Positions 26,988 through 35,846 of a DNA stretch of 64,000 bases are shown here, one piece after another; position 1 is the stretch's first letter, and each line of letters opens with the position of its first letter. The notes under the pieces were generated by a model that was given only the letters and a program-made list of their open reading frames with translations, was not told where the DNA came from and ran no database searches. Source of the stretch: an uncultured Eubacteriales bacterium (GTDB lineage: Bacteria > Bacillota > Clostridia > Oscillospirales > Acutalibacteraceae); NCBI GenBank assembly GCA_958417225.1, contig CATZCM010000001.1, forward strand, positions 1 through 64,000, given 5' to 3'. Position numbers and translations under genes: made by a program.

Positions 26988-28688
26988 TTGATAAAAAAGA
27001 AAAATCCTAAAGGGAAGAAAATATCTAGATATCGATTAAAATGCGCAAGTAGTGTATGTCTTTTACTGCTTTCCGTAGCAACTGACATACTGTATTTGTA
27101 TTTTATGCCTTTAGTTAAGAAGTTCCTGAACATACAGGATGAATCAATTATGTATTTAATTGTATCGGCGTCAATTCTAATGATCTTTTTAGTTACAAGC
27201 TTTCAAACGTTTAAATCTGCTGTTATTTCACTGTCAAGGTTAAAATTCGACTCAAGTGTTTTTATTTTATTTGTGTTTACATTAAACATTTGTCAGATTG
27301 CTGCATATACGTTTATGCTGTTGTATCAAAATAGGCACTACACATCAGTATATACGTCGTCAATTGCGATATTTATTGTGATGGATGATTTTTCGAGATA
27401 CTTTAATGAAAAGCGCGTATATCAAAACCAAAGATTAGTGTCAAAAATGTCTTCTTTTGCAACGTGCGAGCTTTTTCCTGATGAAAAACTCATATTGGAT
27501 GTTTTAAATCAGAAATATAAAAAAAATTCACAAGTTGCATACAGCAAAAAAATTCACAAGATAAGTGGAGTTGCTCGATTATCTTGGGCAGACAGTCCGG
27601 CTTTGCAACTTTTACAAAGGGCGGTACCCGTTATAATATTTCTCAGTGTTATTGCAGCAATATCAAGTGCAGTTGTTTCTCGTGATTTTTTGATTTCTAC
27701 AACAAGTGCTTTAATTTTTGCTTTAATTTCATCACCATGCTTTATTTACATGTCAAGTTCAATTTTACTTAATAGGATGAGTAAACGCATGAAAAAGCGA
27801 GGAGTTATGATTTGTGGTAATGCAGGATTAAAAAAATTTAAGAACACGCGTGGTATAATGGTTAACGCAAATCAATTATACCCCAATAACCAAATTATTG
27901 TTCATGGGATAAAAACTTTCAAAGGTAACCGCATTGATGAAGCCCTTCCTGCGATTTCGGCACTATTAGAAAAAGTAAATGGACCGCTTAAAAATGTTTT
28001 TGGCAAGATAATAAAATGTCAAAAAACAATTATCCCTGAGGTTTCGAATGTAGTGTATGAAGATGGTAAAGGTGTAATTGGTTGGGTTGGGGGAAAGAGA
28101 ATTTTGGCAGGAAATCGAGAACTGTTAAAAAAATATTCAATTTCTCCACCTGTGCGGGCTATTGAAAAAAAATACATAGACAATGGAAACCAAATTACGT
28201 ACTTTGCATTAGGTGGACAATTGGTAGCAATGCTAATTTTAACGTATACACCTAATCAGGAGCTAATTTCACAGTTAAACCAGTTAAGTAAAAATTCCAT
28301 GAGCCTGATTGTAACGACAGTTGATAGCAATATTACGCCTGAGCTTATTTCTAGAGACTTTAATGTTCCATTTAAGTTAATTAAGATTTTGACCTCGGAG
28401 CAATCTAAACGTGTAAATGAAGAAATTGAGGACCAAGAAACGCAGGATGGATATGTAGTATATGAATCTGAAAACCAACCTATTATAACAGTTATAGGTG
28501 AGTGTAAGTCAACATATTCAAAATTAGTTTCGTCTTTCATATTGCAGGTAGCGTCGATGATAATTGGTTTATCTGTAGCAACATTTCTAATATGTTGTTC
28601 AACCTGTGCCCATATAGGTTCGCTGGAAGTTTTCTTATATGTAGCGTTTTGGTCAATTATAGGGTTTGTAGTGCCATCGTTGGTTTGA
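26988..28688 (+). CDS. P-type-ATPase-like membrane protein lacking catalytic residues (pseudoenzyme)
   Basis: 566 residues from TTG 26988, nine bases after AGGAGG. The order of segments follows heavy-metal (P1B) ATPases: membrane segments, an SPC (about 249-251) where the pump has CPC, then KKRGVMICGNAGLKK aligning with the stretch before the phosphorylation site, and an N-domain-like GVIGWVGGKRILAGN (about 362-376). The DKTGT site is replaced by a sequence around GIMVNANQL (about 289), and the hinge GDGxNDxP is absent. The frame is clean, so this looks like a maintained protein rather than a pseudogene. It should neither be phosphorylated nor pump ions. Function unknown; location just before comEC suggests a membrane partner role. 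Confidence 0.72.
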   Translation: MIKKKNPKGKKISRYRLKCASSVCLLLLSVATDILYLYFMPLVKKFLNIQDESIMYLIVSASILMIFLVTSFQTFKSAVISLSRLKFDSSVFILFVFTLNICQIAAYTFMLLYQNRHYTSVYTSSIAIFIVMDDFSRYFNEKRVYQNQRLVSKMSSFATCELFPDEKLILDVLNQKYKKNSQVAYSKKIHKISGVARLSWADSPALQLLQRAVPVIIFLSVIAAISSAVVSRDFLISTTSALIFALISSPCFIYMSSSILLNRMSKRMKKRGVMICGNAGLKKFKNTRGIMVNANQLYPNNQIIVHGIKTFKGNRIDEALPAISALLEKVNGPLKNVFGKIIKCQKTIIPEVSNVVYEDGKGVIGWVGGKRILAGNRELLKKYSISPPVRAIEKKYIDNGNQITYFALGGQLVAMLILTYTPNQELISQLNQLSKNSMSLIVTTVDSNITPELISRDFNVPFKLIKILTSEQSKRVNEEIEDQETQDGYVVYESENQPIITVIGECKSTYSKLVSSFILQVASMIIGLSVATFLICCSTCAHIGSLEVFLYVAFWSIIGFVVPSLV

Positions 28689-28704
28689 GGAAAGGGGTGC
28701 GTTA

Positions 28705-30918
28705 GTGAAAAGACCATTGACACTTGTCGGATTTGTTTATCTGTTTGCTCTTTTTGTTTCTATGCAGTTAGATCCATTTCCTAATATGATTATTTCAATA
28801 ATTTTATTTTTATTTGCTATTGTGTTATTTTTGTTGCGAAAACGAATGCTGACCAAAATTTACATTGTGGCAGCATTGACTTCAGCAATGGCATTTTTGG
28901 TGTATGATGTATCGTATGTTTGTAGAGTGAAACCAAAATTATTAAATGAATCAGTGACAACTAAGGTCAGTGGAAACATTTGTGACTTACCATATGAATC
29001 TTACGGTAGGTTCCATTACATCGTAGACACTGATAATTTTGGAAAAATTAAAATTTCGTCTGATGCTCCGATCGAATGTGACTTATTTGACAAAATAGAA
29101 TTTGATGCGAAACTTTTCCCGATTACTGGAAGTGGACTTTTTTCTAAACGTTCGTATTACATGTCGAAAGGGATTTTAGCAACAGGTTATGTATGCAAAG
29201 TGTCAGATATAGATGTACTTAAAAATAATGGTACCAAACCTTTTTATTATTACGCATTAAAGGTAAGAGAAGCGATTACTAAATCAATAAGAATACTTTT
29301 ACCGGGTCAAGTTTCAGCGATGTCGAGGGGAATGCTTCTTGGAGATAAGTATGACATAGATGAAACAATTAGTGAAAATTTCAGAGATTTAGGAATTTCA
29401 CATTTACTTGCGGTTTCAGGGTTACATATGTCAGTGATTACAAATTCCCTTATGTTTGTATTAAAAAAGTTGAGATTAGGTAGAAAGTTGATCGCAATAT
29501 TTACAGCTACTGGTGCATTTGTATTTATGGCGATCACAGGATTTTCTCCATCAGTAACAAGGGCTGGTATTATGTCTATCGTGTGTGTATTATCGGTTCT
29601 TGTATCTAGAAAACCAGATTCAATCAATTCTCTTGGTTTTGCGTTACTTATTATTCTCCTAGTAAATCCATTTGCGGCGGCTGACTTAGGACTTTTACTG
29701 TCGTTCTTTGCAACACTTGGGATTTTGTTATTCGGGCGTAGCTTGGAACTTAGTCTTTCTAAGTATCTGCCCAAGTTCCTCTCTGGCACTTTTGCTATGA
29801 CAATTTCAGCTTCAATTCTGACGTTTCCATTTATTGCGTTATCATTTAAGAAATTTTCAGTTATATCTTTGGTAGCAAATGTTTTGATAGTTTTGCCATC
29901 GCTTGTAATGATGCCGCTTATACTTTTAGCAGCGATTTTGTATTTTATTAAACCTATTGCTGTTTTAGGCAAACTTGTTGCATTTATAGCAGGAACCATT
30001 GTAACGATAGTGCTTAAATTTACTTCATGTTTAGCGTCGCTGCCTGTTACATCTATTTCTGTGGGTGATGGGTACGTGTTGTTCTGGATTATGGGAACAC
30101 TCATACTTTTCTCTGTGGCGTTCTTCCTTAATGTTAAATCTGATTTAAATGAGGATAATTCTAAATTTCGATATGTACGCATGACTTCTTTACTGTCGGT
30201 GATACTTTTTCTGATTGGATTTTTTTCAAATATGATTGCGACAAAAGACAAAATTTCCTTATCAGTGTTAGATGTTGGAAAAGGGCTTTCGATTGTAGTT
30301 CGCAGAAACGATAGAGCTATGGTTTTGTCAAGTGGCGGTTCCAAATACATGGAAAGTAAAGTTACCAATTTTCTTTCACTTCATCATGTAGATAAAATTG
30401 ATTATATGATGATACCGACGTTGAATAACGATTCGTGCTTGTTTGCAGATAAGATTTTACAAAAGTATTGTCCATACACAGTTTCGTTTCCTGAAAATGA
30501 TAATGTTGTGAATAAAATCACTATGTCGCTTTTACCACAAGATACGACCTATAGATTTGATAAGTCATTAGATGTTAATGTGTGGGGATGTGTACATGTA
30601 GATGCCTTTTCGTACAAGAAAAGAAGTGTGTTACTTTTGACGATATATGGAGTTAGAGTTCTAATTTGCCCAAATGGAGTGGATGTTAGCAAATTGCCAG
30701 AAAATTTTAAATCCTGTGATTTCTTTGTAGTAAGCAGCGTTCCGAAGAATCAGGAAGAAATTAATTCTTTGTATGTAATTTTATCTGGGGATGAACAATT
30801 TATTTCAAAGAAAATTTCGCACTTGATTATAAACGATAGAATTCCATTGGCTACGGGTTCAAAAGGTGATGTTACAGTTAATTTCTGTCCAAATAGGACA
30901 ATTTCTTTTGAAAGGTAA
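28705..30918 (+). CDS. comEC: ComEC/Rec2-type DNA-uptake channel protein with degenerate hydrolase tail
   Basis: 737 residues from GTG 28705 (AAAGGGG seven bases upstream). An N-terminal soluble OB-like part, then the competence membrane domain (about 200-430) with the signature LLAVSGLHMSVI and ITGFSPSVTRAGIMS. The C-terminal metallo-beta-lactamase-like part starts normally (LSVLDVGKGLSIVVRRNDRA, about 517) but the HxDxDH metal motif expected after KIDYMMI is replaced by PTLNNDSCL. ComEC imports single-stranded DNA in competent bacteria; the tail is proposed to degrade the non-transported strand, a function this protein should lack. No comEA or comFA lies nearby. Confidence 0.88.
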   Translation: MKRPLTLVGFVYLFALFVSMQLDPFPNMIISIILFLFAIVLFLLRKRMLTKIYIVAALTSAMAFLVYDVSYVCRVKPKLLNESVTTKVSGNICDLPYESYGRFHYIVDTDNFGKIKISSDAPIECDLFDKIEFDAKLFPITGSGLFSKRSYYMSKGILATGYVCKVSDIDVLKNNGTKPFYYYALKVREAITKSIRILLPGQVSAMSRGMLLGDKYDIDETISENFRDLGISHLLAVSGLHMSVITNSLMFVLKKLRLGRKLIAIFTATGAFVFMAITGFSPSVTRAGIMSIVCVLSVLVSRKPDSINSLGFALLIILLVNPFAAADLGLLLSFFATLGILLFGRSLELSLSKYLPKFLSGTFAMTISASILTFPFIALSFKKFSVISLVANVLIVLPSLVMMPLILLAAILYFIKPIAVLGKLVAFIAGTIVTIVLKFTSCLASLPVTSISVGDGYVLFWIMGTLILFSVAFFLNVKSDLNEDNSKFRYVRMTSLLSVILFLIGFFSNMIATKDKISLSVLDVGKGLSIVVRRNDRAMVLSSGGSKYMESKVTNFLSLHHVDKIDYMMIPTLNNDSCLFADKILQKYCPYTVSFPENDNVVNKITMSLLPQDTTYRFDKSLDVNVWGCVHVDAFSYKKRSVLLLTIYGVRVLICPNGVDVSKLPENFKSCDFFVVSSVPKNQEEINSLYVILSGDEQFISKKISHLIINDRIPLATGSKGDVTVNFCPNRTISFER

Positions 30919-30933
30919 AAAGTTATAATTATG

Positions 30934-30970
30934 GCCTGATGTGAAAAAATTTTACATCAGGCTGTTTTCT
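30934..30970. terminator. Bidirectional terminator between comEC and the amylase gene
   Basis: GCCTGATGT pairs with ACATCAGGC (nine pairs), with T-rich ends on both strands, serving two convergent genes. Confidence 0.85.
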
Positions 30971-32940
30971 TAAATTATCATGTGTAGATGTTCACCCAAA
31001 GTAAGAGGTATACCATTTGTATGTGGTTTAGGGTATTGATCTTTTCCGTCGTCAGATAAGATTACCTTTACACAGTTCCATCCGTTTGGTATTGAAAAGA
31101 AAAACACATTATTACTTTCAAAATGAGATTTGGGCATTTCAATTCCAGGCCATGGTGCACACTCATGGAAAAATCCAATTGTGTCGTCGTAAAAATATAT
31201 ACAAGGATGTTGCATATGAGTTTTGTCGCATACTAACTTTATAGTTATATTATCGTATGGTGCTTCCTTTATGAACGTATACACTTCAGTGTGTGTAGAT
31301 GTATTAGATTTTGCAATCAGTGTTAAAGAAAAAGATTCTCCGATTTGAAGTTTTTCACCGAGGCTAAGTGTAGTACGATGGTTGAATTCGATTTCGTTAT
31401 CGGAATTTATGGCATATGAGGAATAAGAAGAATTTTCAGAAATAAGTGTTAAGTTAACCTTATCTTTAAATTTTCCACCAGTTTGGGAAATCAAGATTTT
31501 AGCTTCCGGATTATAAAGTAATATGATGCTTTTTGGGTTTATTTTTCCACACAATTTTGAATTGCGCACATTAAAGACGTTACCGCTTATTTTATCAATA
31601 TATTCACCATCAATGAGATTGGTTGGGTGATCGAAGTGAATATCTTGTTCACTGAGATTTATGATACAAATGCCTTTATTTTCACGTTCTATTATGTGAA
31701 TGCGTGTGTCGTAGTTATACACATTTTCTTTCATATTTATCATTTCACGATGAAACTTATTAATTTCTGTAATTGCTTTATCGTGCCACAAAGGGTTACC
31801 TGAACCACCAATTGTTCCAGTAAGGACTTCCTCGCCGTTTCGCGTTAATTTGTTTTCAGCTGGACGCACTAAAAAAAGTGGTGCGGTACCTTGACGAGTG
31901 GCTGTTATGGCCCAACCAAGTCGTATTTGCTCGTCAGTTAAATCGAAGGTAGGGCCCCTACCATTTTCGGCGTAAGTGTCGTGGGATTCAACCCATGTGA
32001 TTAAATGCGATGGGTGTGTTTTTATACTGTATGGCTGAATTAAGTGTGTGTTTGATTGTTGGAGAGCTTTACATAAATTTCGACCGAAAACATTGTCAGT
32101 GACATTTATGTACTTCAGGTACTTTTGCACGTCGGTGACGCCGGAATCATCCAAAATTTCTCCGTAAATGAAACAGTTAGGATCCTTTTCTTTTATTGCC
32201 GAAACTATGCACGGCCAAAAATCACTTCCAAATACACCATCATCCTCTTTGGGTAATTCGATGTGCCTTGCTGCGTCAAATCTAAACCCATCCGTTCCTA
32301 GATCCTGTAATGTGTGTAGAAAGTCTATAATTATTTTTTGAAGTTGTTTGTTTGAAGTATTAAGATCTGGAAGCCCGATGCTTTTTTGCGTATAACTAAA
32401 CCTATTTGCATGTTCGATTGCATATCCAGGTGTTTGATGAAATAGGTTGTCAGTTCCGAGGGAGAGAAGTTTCGGGTCGATTTTATCTGAGTAGTCACAG
32501 ATTCCACTACTGTCAATAAATCCATTTTTATTTGCCAAATGGTTTGCAACGATATCTACGATTATTTTAATTCCGGACGAATGGGCCGTATCACACATAA
32601 TTTTAAATTCCTCTGGGGTGCCGAGTGAATTTCCAACGGTAAACCCCAATGGTTGGTAAAAAGCCCACCAACTGCTAAATACTTTTGGTGATTCGATAGT
32701 TTCTTTTTCGGGTTGTACAGGCGAAACTTGTATGCTAGTGTATCCAGAATCAGCTATTTGCGAGATGTTTGCAGTTACGTCGTTGAATGTCCAGCACCAG
32801 GCATGCAAAATAGTACCATCTTGTTCAAAACCTATTGGATTAGCGTGAGCGGTATTTATTTTGGTTAAAAATATTAAAAACGTAATAATAGAAAGTAAGG
32901 TGATCAATTGATTCTTGATTTTAATTATCATATTTGACAT
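30970..32940 (-). CDS. Secreted alpha-amylase family (GH13) enzyme with C-terminal starch-binding-like module
   Basis: 656 residues. Signal peptide about 1-33 (ending AHA). The catalytic barrel shows ILHAWCWTFNDV, VDIVANH, nucleophile in GFRFDAARH (about 220), acid in IYGEILDD (about 263) and WVESHDTY (about 318). A beta-rich domain follows, and the last 75 residues (CIYFYDD ... PWPGIEM ... VKVILSDDGKDQYP) resemble CBM26-type starch-binding modules. It should cut starch or glycogen outside the cell, feeding the MalQ-GlgP fusion. GGAGG is eight bases before ATG 32940. No sortase or SLH anchor, so it is probably released. Confidence 0.92.
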   Translation of the reverse strand: MSNMIIKIKNQLITLLSIITFLIFLTKINTAHANPIGFEQDGTILHAWCWTFNDVTANISQIADSGYTSIQVSPVQPEKETIESPKVFSSWWAFYQPLGFTVGNSLGTPEEFKIMCDTAHSSGIKIIVDIVANHLANKNGFIDSSGICDYSDKIDPKLLSLGTDNLFHQTPGYAIEHANRFSYTQKSIGLPDLNTSNKQLQKIIIDFLHTLQDLGTDGFRFDAARHIELPKEDDGVFGSDFWPCIVSAIKEKDPNCFIYGEILDDSGVTDVQKYLKYINVTDNVFGRNLCKALQQSNTHLIQPYSIKTHPSHLITWVESHDTYAENGRGPTFDLTDEQIRLGWAITATRQGTAPLFLVRPAENKLTRNGEEVLTGTIGGSGNPLWHDKAITEINKFHREMINMKENVYNYDTRIHIIERENKGICIINLSEQDIHFDHPTNLIDGEYIDKISGNVFNVRNSKLCGKINPKSIILLYNPEAKILISQTGGKFKDKVNLTLISENSSYSSYAINSDNEIEFNHRTTLSLGEKLQIGESFSLTLIAKSNTSTHTEVYTFIKEAPYDNITIKLVCDKTHMQHPCIYFYDDTIGFFHECAPWPGIEMPKSHFESNNVFFFSIPNGWNCVKVILSDDGKDQYPKPHTNGIPLTLGEHLHMII

Positions 32941-32992
32941 TACAATAACCTCCTCTTAAATTAATTTGATATTTATAATTCTTATATAATAT

Positions 32993-33020
32993 ATTATACA
33001 TAAAAAATTCAAAAAAGCAA
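32993..33020 (-). promoter_or_regulatory. Probable amylase promoter
   Basis: Minus-strand TTGCTT, 16-base spacer, TATAAT, about 50 bases before the start codon. No obvious CcpA-type cre box was recognised. Confidence 0.5.
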
Positions 33021-33161
33021 AAACATTTTCGAAAACTTAATAATTGAAGAATAAGACTAGGGAGAGGTTTGTGGAAATATGTGCGTTAAAAACACAAAAA
33101 ATCTGTTAGTTGAAGTGCTTAAAGAATAGTGGCATGGGTGAGTATTTGTAGGGAAAAAACA

Positions 33162-33212
33162 AAAGACTTACATACAGAAGATATGTTGTAATATCTCCTA
33201 TGGTAAGTCTTT
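33162..33212. other. Nested inverted repeat in an otherwise empty intergenic region (33021-33397)
   Basis: AAAGACTTAC (33162-33171) pairs with GTAAGTCTTT (33203-33212), and AGATAT pairs with ATATCT inside. No T run follows, so it is not a standard terminator. The rest of 33021-33397 shows nothing I recognise. Confidence 0.5.
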
Positions 33213-33397
33213 GAGATAAAGATGTTTTTTCGTAATGCTGTATAAAATGTATAATTTAATTAAGTTTGTATTCCAGAGTGAAATATTATTTCAAATGTTA
33301 AGCGGAGAAGGTGGGCAAGACGAATGTGATAATTAGATATTTGATATTTATAATAATATTTATGCGAATTTAGCTATTTATTGATGTTATTTAGAGG

Positions 33398-33814
33398 TTA
33401 AAAGTCGGAAAGGCTTGATATAGGAGCTAGCCATGAAACAAAATTTCTTGTGACGAGATATGTAAATATCAAAACTGATGTGGTTATGAGAAATATTTTA
33501 TTTCTTGGGAAAAAATATTTTGGGCAATCAAATGCTTTAAATAGCAGTTCTAGGTATACTAAAGTGATCGATATTACTAAAATAAGACATAGTGCATTAT
33601 TTCGTAGTGATGTAAGTATATTTCCATTTATTAAAGCTAGTATGCTTCTAGTAATTCCGCATCCAGGACATAATATATGTAAAATTTTATTTGAGGGGCA
33701 CTTTGGAAGTATTTTTGCTATAAATTTTACGATTGGTTTGCAAATTATCAGAAACGAAAAAGCTAAAAATGGAAGTAATATTATACCAATTTGCTTTAAT
33801 TTTTTACGGTTCAT
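33398..33814 (-). CDS. DUF2752 membrane protein
   Basis: 138 residues with about four membrane segments and the DUF2752 signature ILCPGCGITRSILALINGN (about 48-66). The family has no proven function. AAAGGA lies seven bases before ATG 33814. It lies downstream of pduL on the same strand but a terminator (33836-33866) separates them. Confidence 0.85.
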   Translation of the reverse strand: MNRKKLKQIGIILLPFLAFSFLIICKPIVKFIAKILPKCPSNKILHILCPGCGITRSILALINGNILTSLRNNALCLILVISITLVYLELLFKAFDCPKYFFPRNKIFLITTSVLIFTYLVTRNFVSWLAPISSLSDF

Positions 33815-33835
33815 AAATTAATCCTTTCTTATGTG

Positions 33836-33866
33836 AATAAAAAAATAGGAGATGATTTCATCTCCT
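33836..33866 (-). terminator. Terminator of the pduL transcript
   Basis: AGGAGATGA pairs with TCATCTCCT across a two-base loop (so effectively a tetraloop), followed by a T run on the minus strand. Confidence 0.8.
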
Positions 33867-33944
33867 TAGTGTATCACGTTAAAGATTTAAAAATTTATTT
33901 GCTATTGGATAAACGGTAAACTTTTATATATTATATAGTTTCCA

Positions 33945-34511
33945 TCAGAGGATTTCGCCGAATGTTGATGGAACGACTTTAGCAGCATTAGCTTCGTCAG
34001 TATCAATATGCATTGCGGGAGCAAAGTTTTGAGATACTCTAACTACGACGTCACCGAATATTAAAGAACGATCATCTGTTTGAACCTTCACAGAAACTAA
34101 CTGACCGTCTTTAACGTTAGCTTGTTGAGCGTCTTCTGGACGGAAATGTATGTGTCTTTTTGGTATGATAACGCAATTTTTTACCTCAACTGACCCATTT
34201 GGACCGATAAGTGTGCAGCTTGGAGTATTTTCAAGATGTCCAGATTCCCTTATAGGAGCGTCAATGCCGATACTTCTAGCGTCGGTTGCAGATAATTCAA
34301 CTTGAGTATGTTTCCTTGTAGGTCCGATTATGGAAACATTTTGAATAGATTTTTTGGGACCTTCTATAGTAACACGTTCGGTACAAACATACTGTCCAGG
34401 TTGAGAAAGATCCTTCCTTTTGCATAAGTTGTGGTTTTCTCCAAATAGTGTTTTTAAATCTTCGTTAGATACGTGGACGTGTCGTGCAGATGTTTCAATT
34501 AATACTTTCAT
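33945..34511 (-). CDS. pduL: Phosphate acyltransferase, PduL family
   Basis: 188 residues. Swaps CoA and phosphate on short acyl groups (propanoyl or acetyl). The two zinc-ligand histidine segments ARHVHVS (about 9-15) and RHIHFRPEDA (about 118-127) are intact. There is no N-terminal encapsulation peptide and no microcompartment shell gene nearby, so it is more likely a housekeeping phosphotransacetylase for acetate formation. AGAGGA precedes ATG 34511. It shares a strong promoter with the 50-residue membrane protein just upstream. Confidence 0.92.
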   Translation of the reverse strand: MKVLIETSARHVHVSNEDLKTLFGENHNLCKRKDLSQPGQYVCTERVTIEGPKKSIQNVSIIGPTRKHTQVELSATDARSIGIDAPIRESGHLENTPSCTLIGPNGSVEVKNCVIIPKRHIHFRPEDAQQANVKDGQLVSVKVQTDDRSLIFGDVVVRVSQNFAPAMHIDTDEANAAKVVPSTFGEIL

Positions 34512-34532
34512 TTTTTTCCTCTTTTCGATTAA

Positions 34533-34685
34533 CTACTGAATAGAACAATCTAAATATTGCTCTAATTCTTCGTCTTCTTTTTTGTGTTTTTGATGAATTA
34601 GTATGGATGTTGTGATAGCAGATATTGCAGTAGCTATCGTGACTAATATACCGATGCAAATCCAAAAACTATTATCTTTTTTCAT
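34533..34685 (-). CDS. Small single-pass membrane protein, 50 residues
   Basis: MKKDNSFWICIGILVTIATA, a hydrophobic helix continuing to about residue 30, then a charged tail HQKHKKEDEELEQYL. It starts at ATG 34685 behind GAAAGGATTGGTGACACTT and ends 21 bases before pduL, so it shares the pduL transcript. It is short enough to be missed by standard gene calling. Function unknown. Confidence 0.65.
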   Translation of the reverse strand: MKKDNSFWICIGILVTIATAISAITTSILIHQKHKKEDEELEQYLDCSIQ

Positions 34686-34718
34686 AAGTGTCACCAATCC
34701 TTTCTTTCACATATTCAT

Positions 34719-34747
34719 ATTATAATTCCGAAAGCGTAATATGTCAA
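34719..34747 (-). promoter_or_regulatory. Promoter of the small protein/pduL operon
   Basis: Perfect consensus on the minus strand: TTGACA, 17-base spacer, TATAAT. Confidence 0.85.
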
Positions 34748-34791
34748 GATATTTTTTGAAATAAAAAAAATATAAAAAAATGAAATTATGC

Positions 34792-34819
34792 TTGTTTTTT
34801 TGAAAAGATATGTTATAAT
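34792..34819 (+). promoter_or_regulatory. Promoter of the lipoprotein gene
   Basis: TTGTTT, 16-base spacer, TATAAT, divergent from the pduL promoter with about 45 bases between. Confidence 0.55.
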
Positions 34820-34851
34820 TTAATTAAAGAGTAAAAAAAGGAGTGATATTG

Positions 34852-35421
34852 ATGAAAAAAATATTTATTATGATTTTTTGTGCTATGTTACTCAGTAGTA
34901 TGGTTGCGTGTGGCAATAAAAAAGAAAACAACAATCAAGAGGTTAATACAACAACTCAATCAGAGACTACAACTGGCCAAGAGGAAACTACGTCAAGTGA
35001 TGGTACAAGTACTGAAAAAAAGGATGATTCGCAAAATACTGCATCTGGAAATGAGGTAGCAAATAATTCTGATGGGGGTTCGATAGGTTCCGAGGGTAAA
35101 AAAGTGGCTGATAGCGACGGTGTTACGATTACAGAATACGATAACAAGGTCGTTTTGGTGTTGAGAGAAGATAATATTTACATGGCAATTAATTATAACT
35201 TTGAAAATAACAAGTTAAAAAGTTTTTATCAGGAATGTGAATTTAGTAATACAGAGCAGTCAGAAATAGAAGAATCAAAAAAATTACTTGAATCAAATGG
35301 ATTTACTAACGTAAAGATTGATGGAAATAAATTGACCGCTGAACAAAACAATATCACTGAAGAGATGGACAAAGAGACTTTAATTGAAAAACTTAAAGAC
35401 GCATATGTTGAGGAAAAATAG
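34852..35421 (+). CDS. Putative lipoprotein of unknown function
   Basis: 189 residues. A lipoprotein signal with lipobox SMVAC (Cys about 20), a Thr/Ser/Glu/Asn-rich linker (about 23-85), and a globular C-terminal part (about 90-189) beginning DGVTITEYDNKVVLVLRE. Start ATG 34852 is eight bases after AAGGAG. It should sit on the outer face of the membrane. No family recognised. Confidence 0.7.
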   Translation: MKKIFIMIFCAMLLSSMVACGNKKENNNQEVNTTTQSETTTGQEETTSSDGTSTEKKDDSQNTASGNEVANNSDGGSIGSEGKKVADSDGVTITEYDNKVVLVLREDNIYMAINYNFENNKLKSFYQECEFSNTEQSEIEESKKLLESNGFTNVKIDGNKLTAEQNNITEEMDKETLIEKLKDAYVEEK

Positions 35422-35456
35422 AATATCTGTATTTTGAGTGAATGGGAGGTAAGCGA

Positions 35457-35790
35457 ATGAAAAAACGGATTTTGAGTATCCTGTGTATGATGCCGTACCT
35501 TTTGCTGGTCACGATGTTTGCTGCAGATGGCGGGATCAAGGCTAGTCAACCTGTGGATGTGCCCGTCACAACTAACATTGAACTTATGGCTAAGGGGACT
35601 AATGGCATTACTGGTAAGGGCACTGAGCAGGAACCTTATCGTATTTTTGCGACTGAGGGGCTCAAAAAATTCCGTGACCTTGGTACCTTCTGGAGAAAAC
35701 AGCAATATGCTTATGTGGATTGCTTTACTGCTTGTAAGTGGTGGTGTTGCCATTGGCATGAAGATTGTAAGTAAAAAGAACAAAAGATAA
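35457..35790 (+). pseudogene. Remnant of a cell-wall-anchored surface protein (internal deletion with frame change)
   Basis: From ATG 35457 (GGGAGG upstream) one frame encodes a signal peptide (MKKRILSILCMMPYLLLVTM) and the start of a surface-protein domain, GTEQEPYRIFATEGLKKFRDL. From about 35670 another frame encodes VPSGENSNMLMWIALLLVSG followed by a basic tail ending KKNKR at 35790, which has the form of a C-terminal sorting or membrane anchor. The two ends of a once longer protein are now joined out of frame, so the middle has been lost and no intact product is made. Confidence 0.7.
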
Positions 35791-35807
35791 AAATTTATAG
35801 AGTTTTC

Positions 35808-35846
35808 GAAAGCTTCTCTCTTCCGTAAAGGTCGAGGGAAGTTTTC
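35808..35846 (+). terminator. Hairpin after the surface-protein remnant
   Basis: GAAAGCTTCTCTC pairs with GAGGGAAGTTTTC (two G.T pairs). The T tract is short, so strength is uncertain. Confidence 0.5.

Noticed and set aside
29307..30368. 353-codon minus-strand frame
   Set aside because: Antisense to the well-supported comEC; no ribosome site and biased low-complexity composition.
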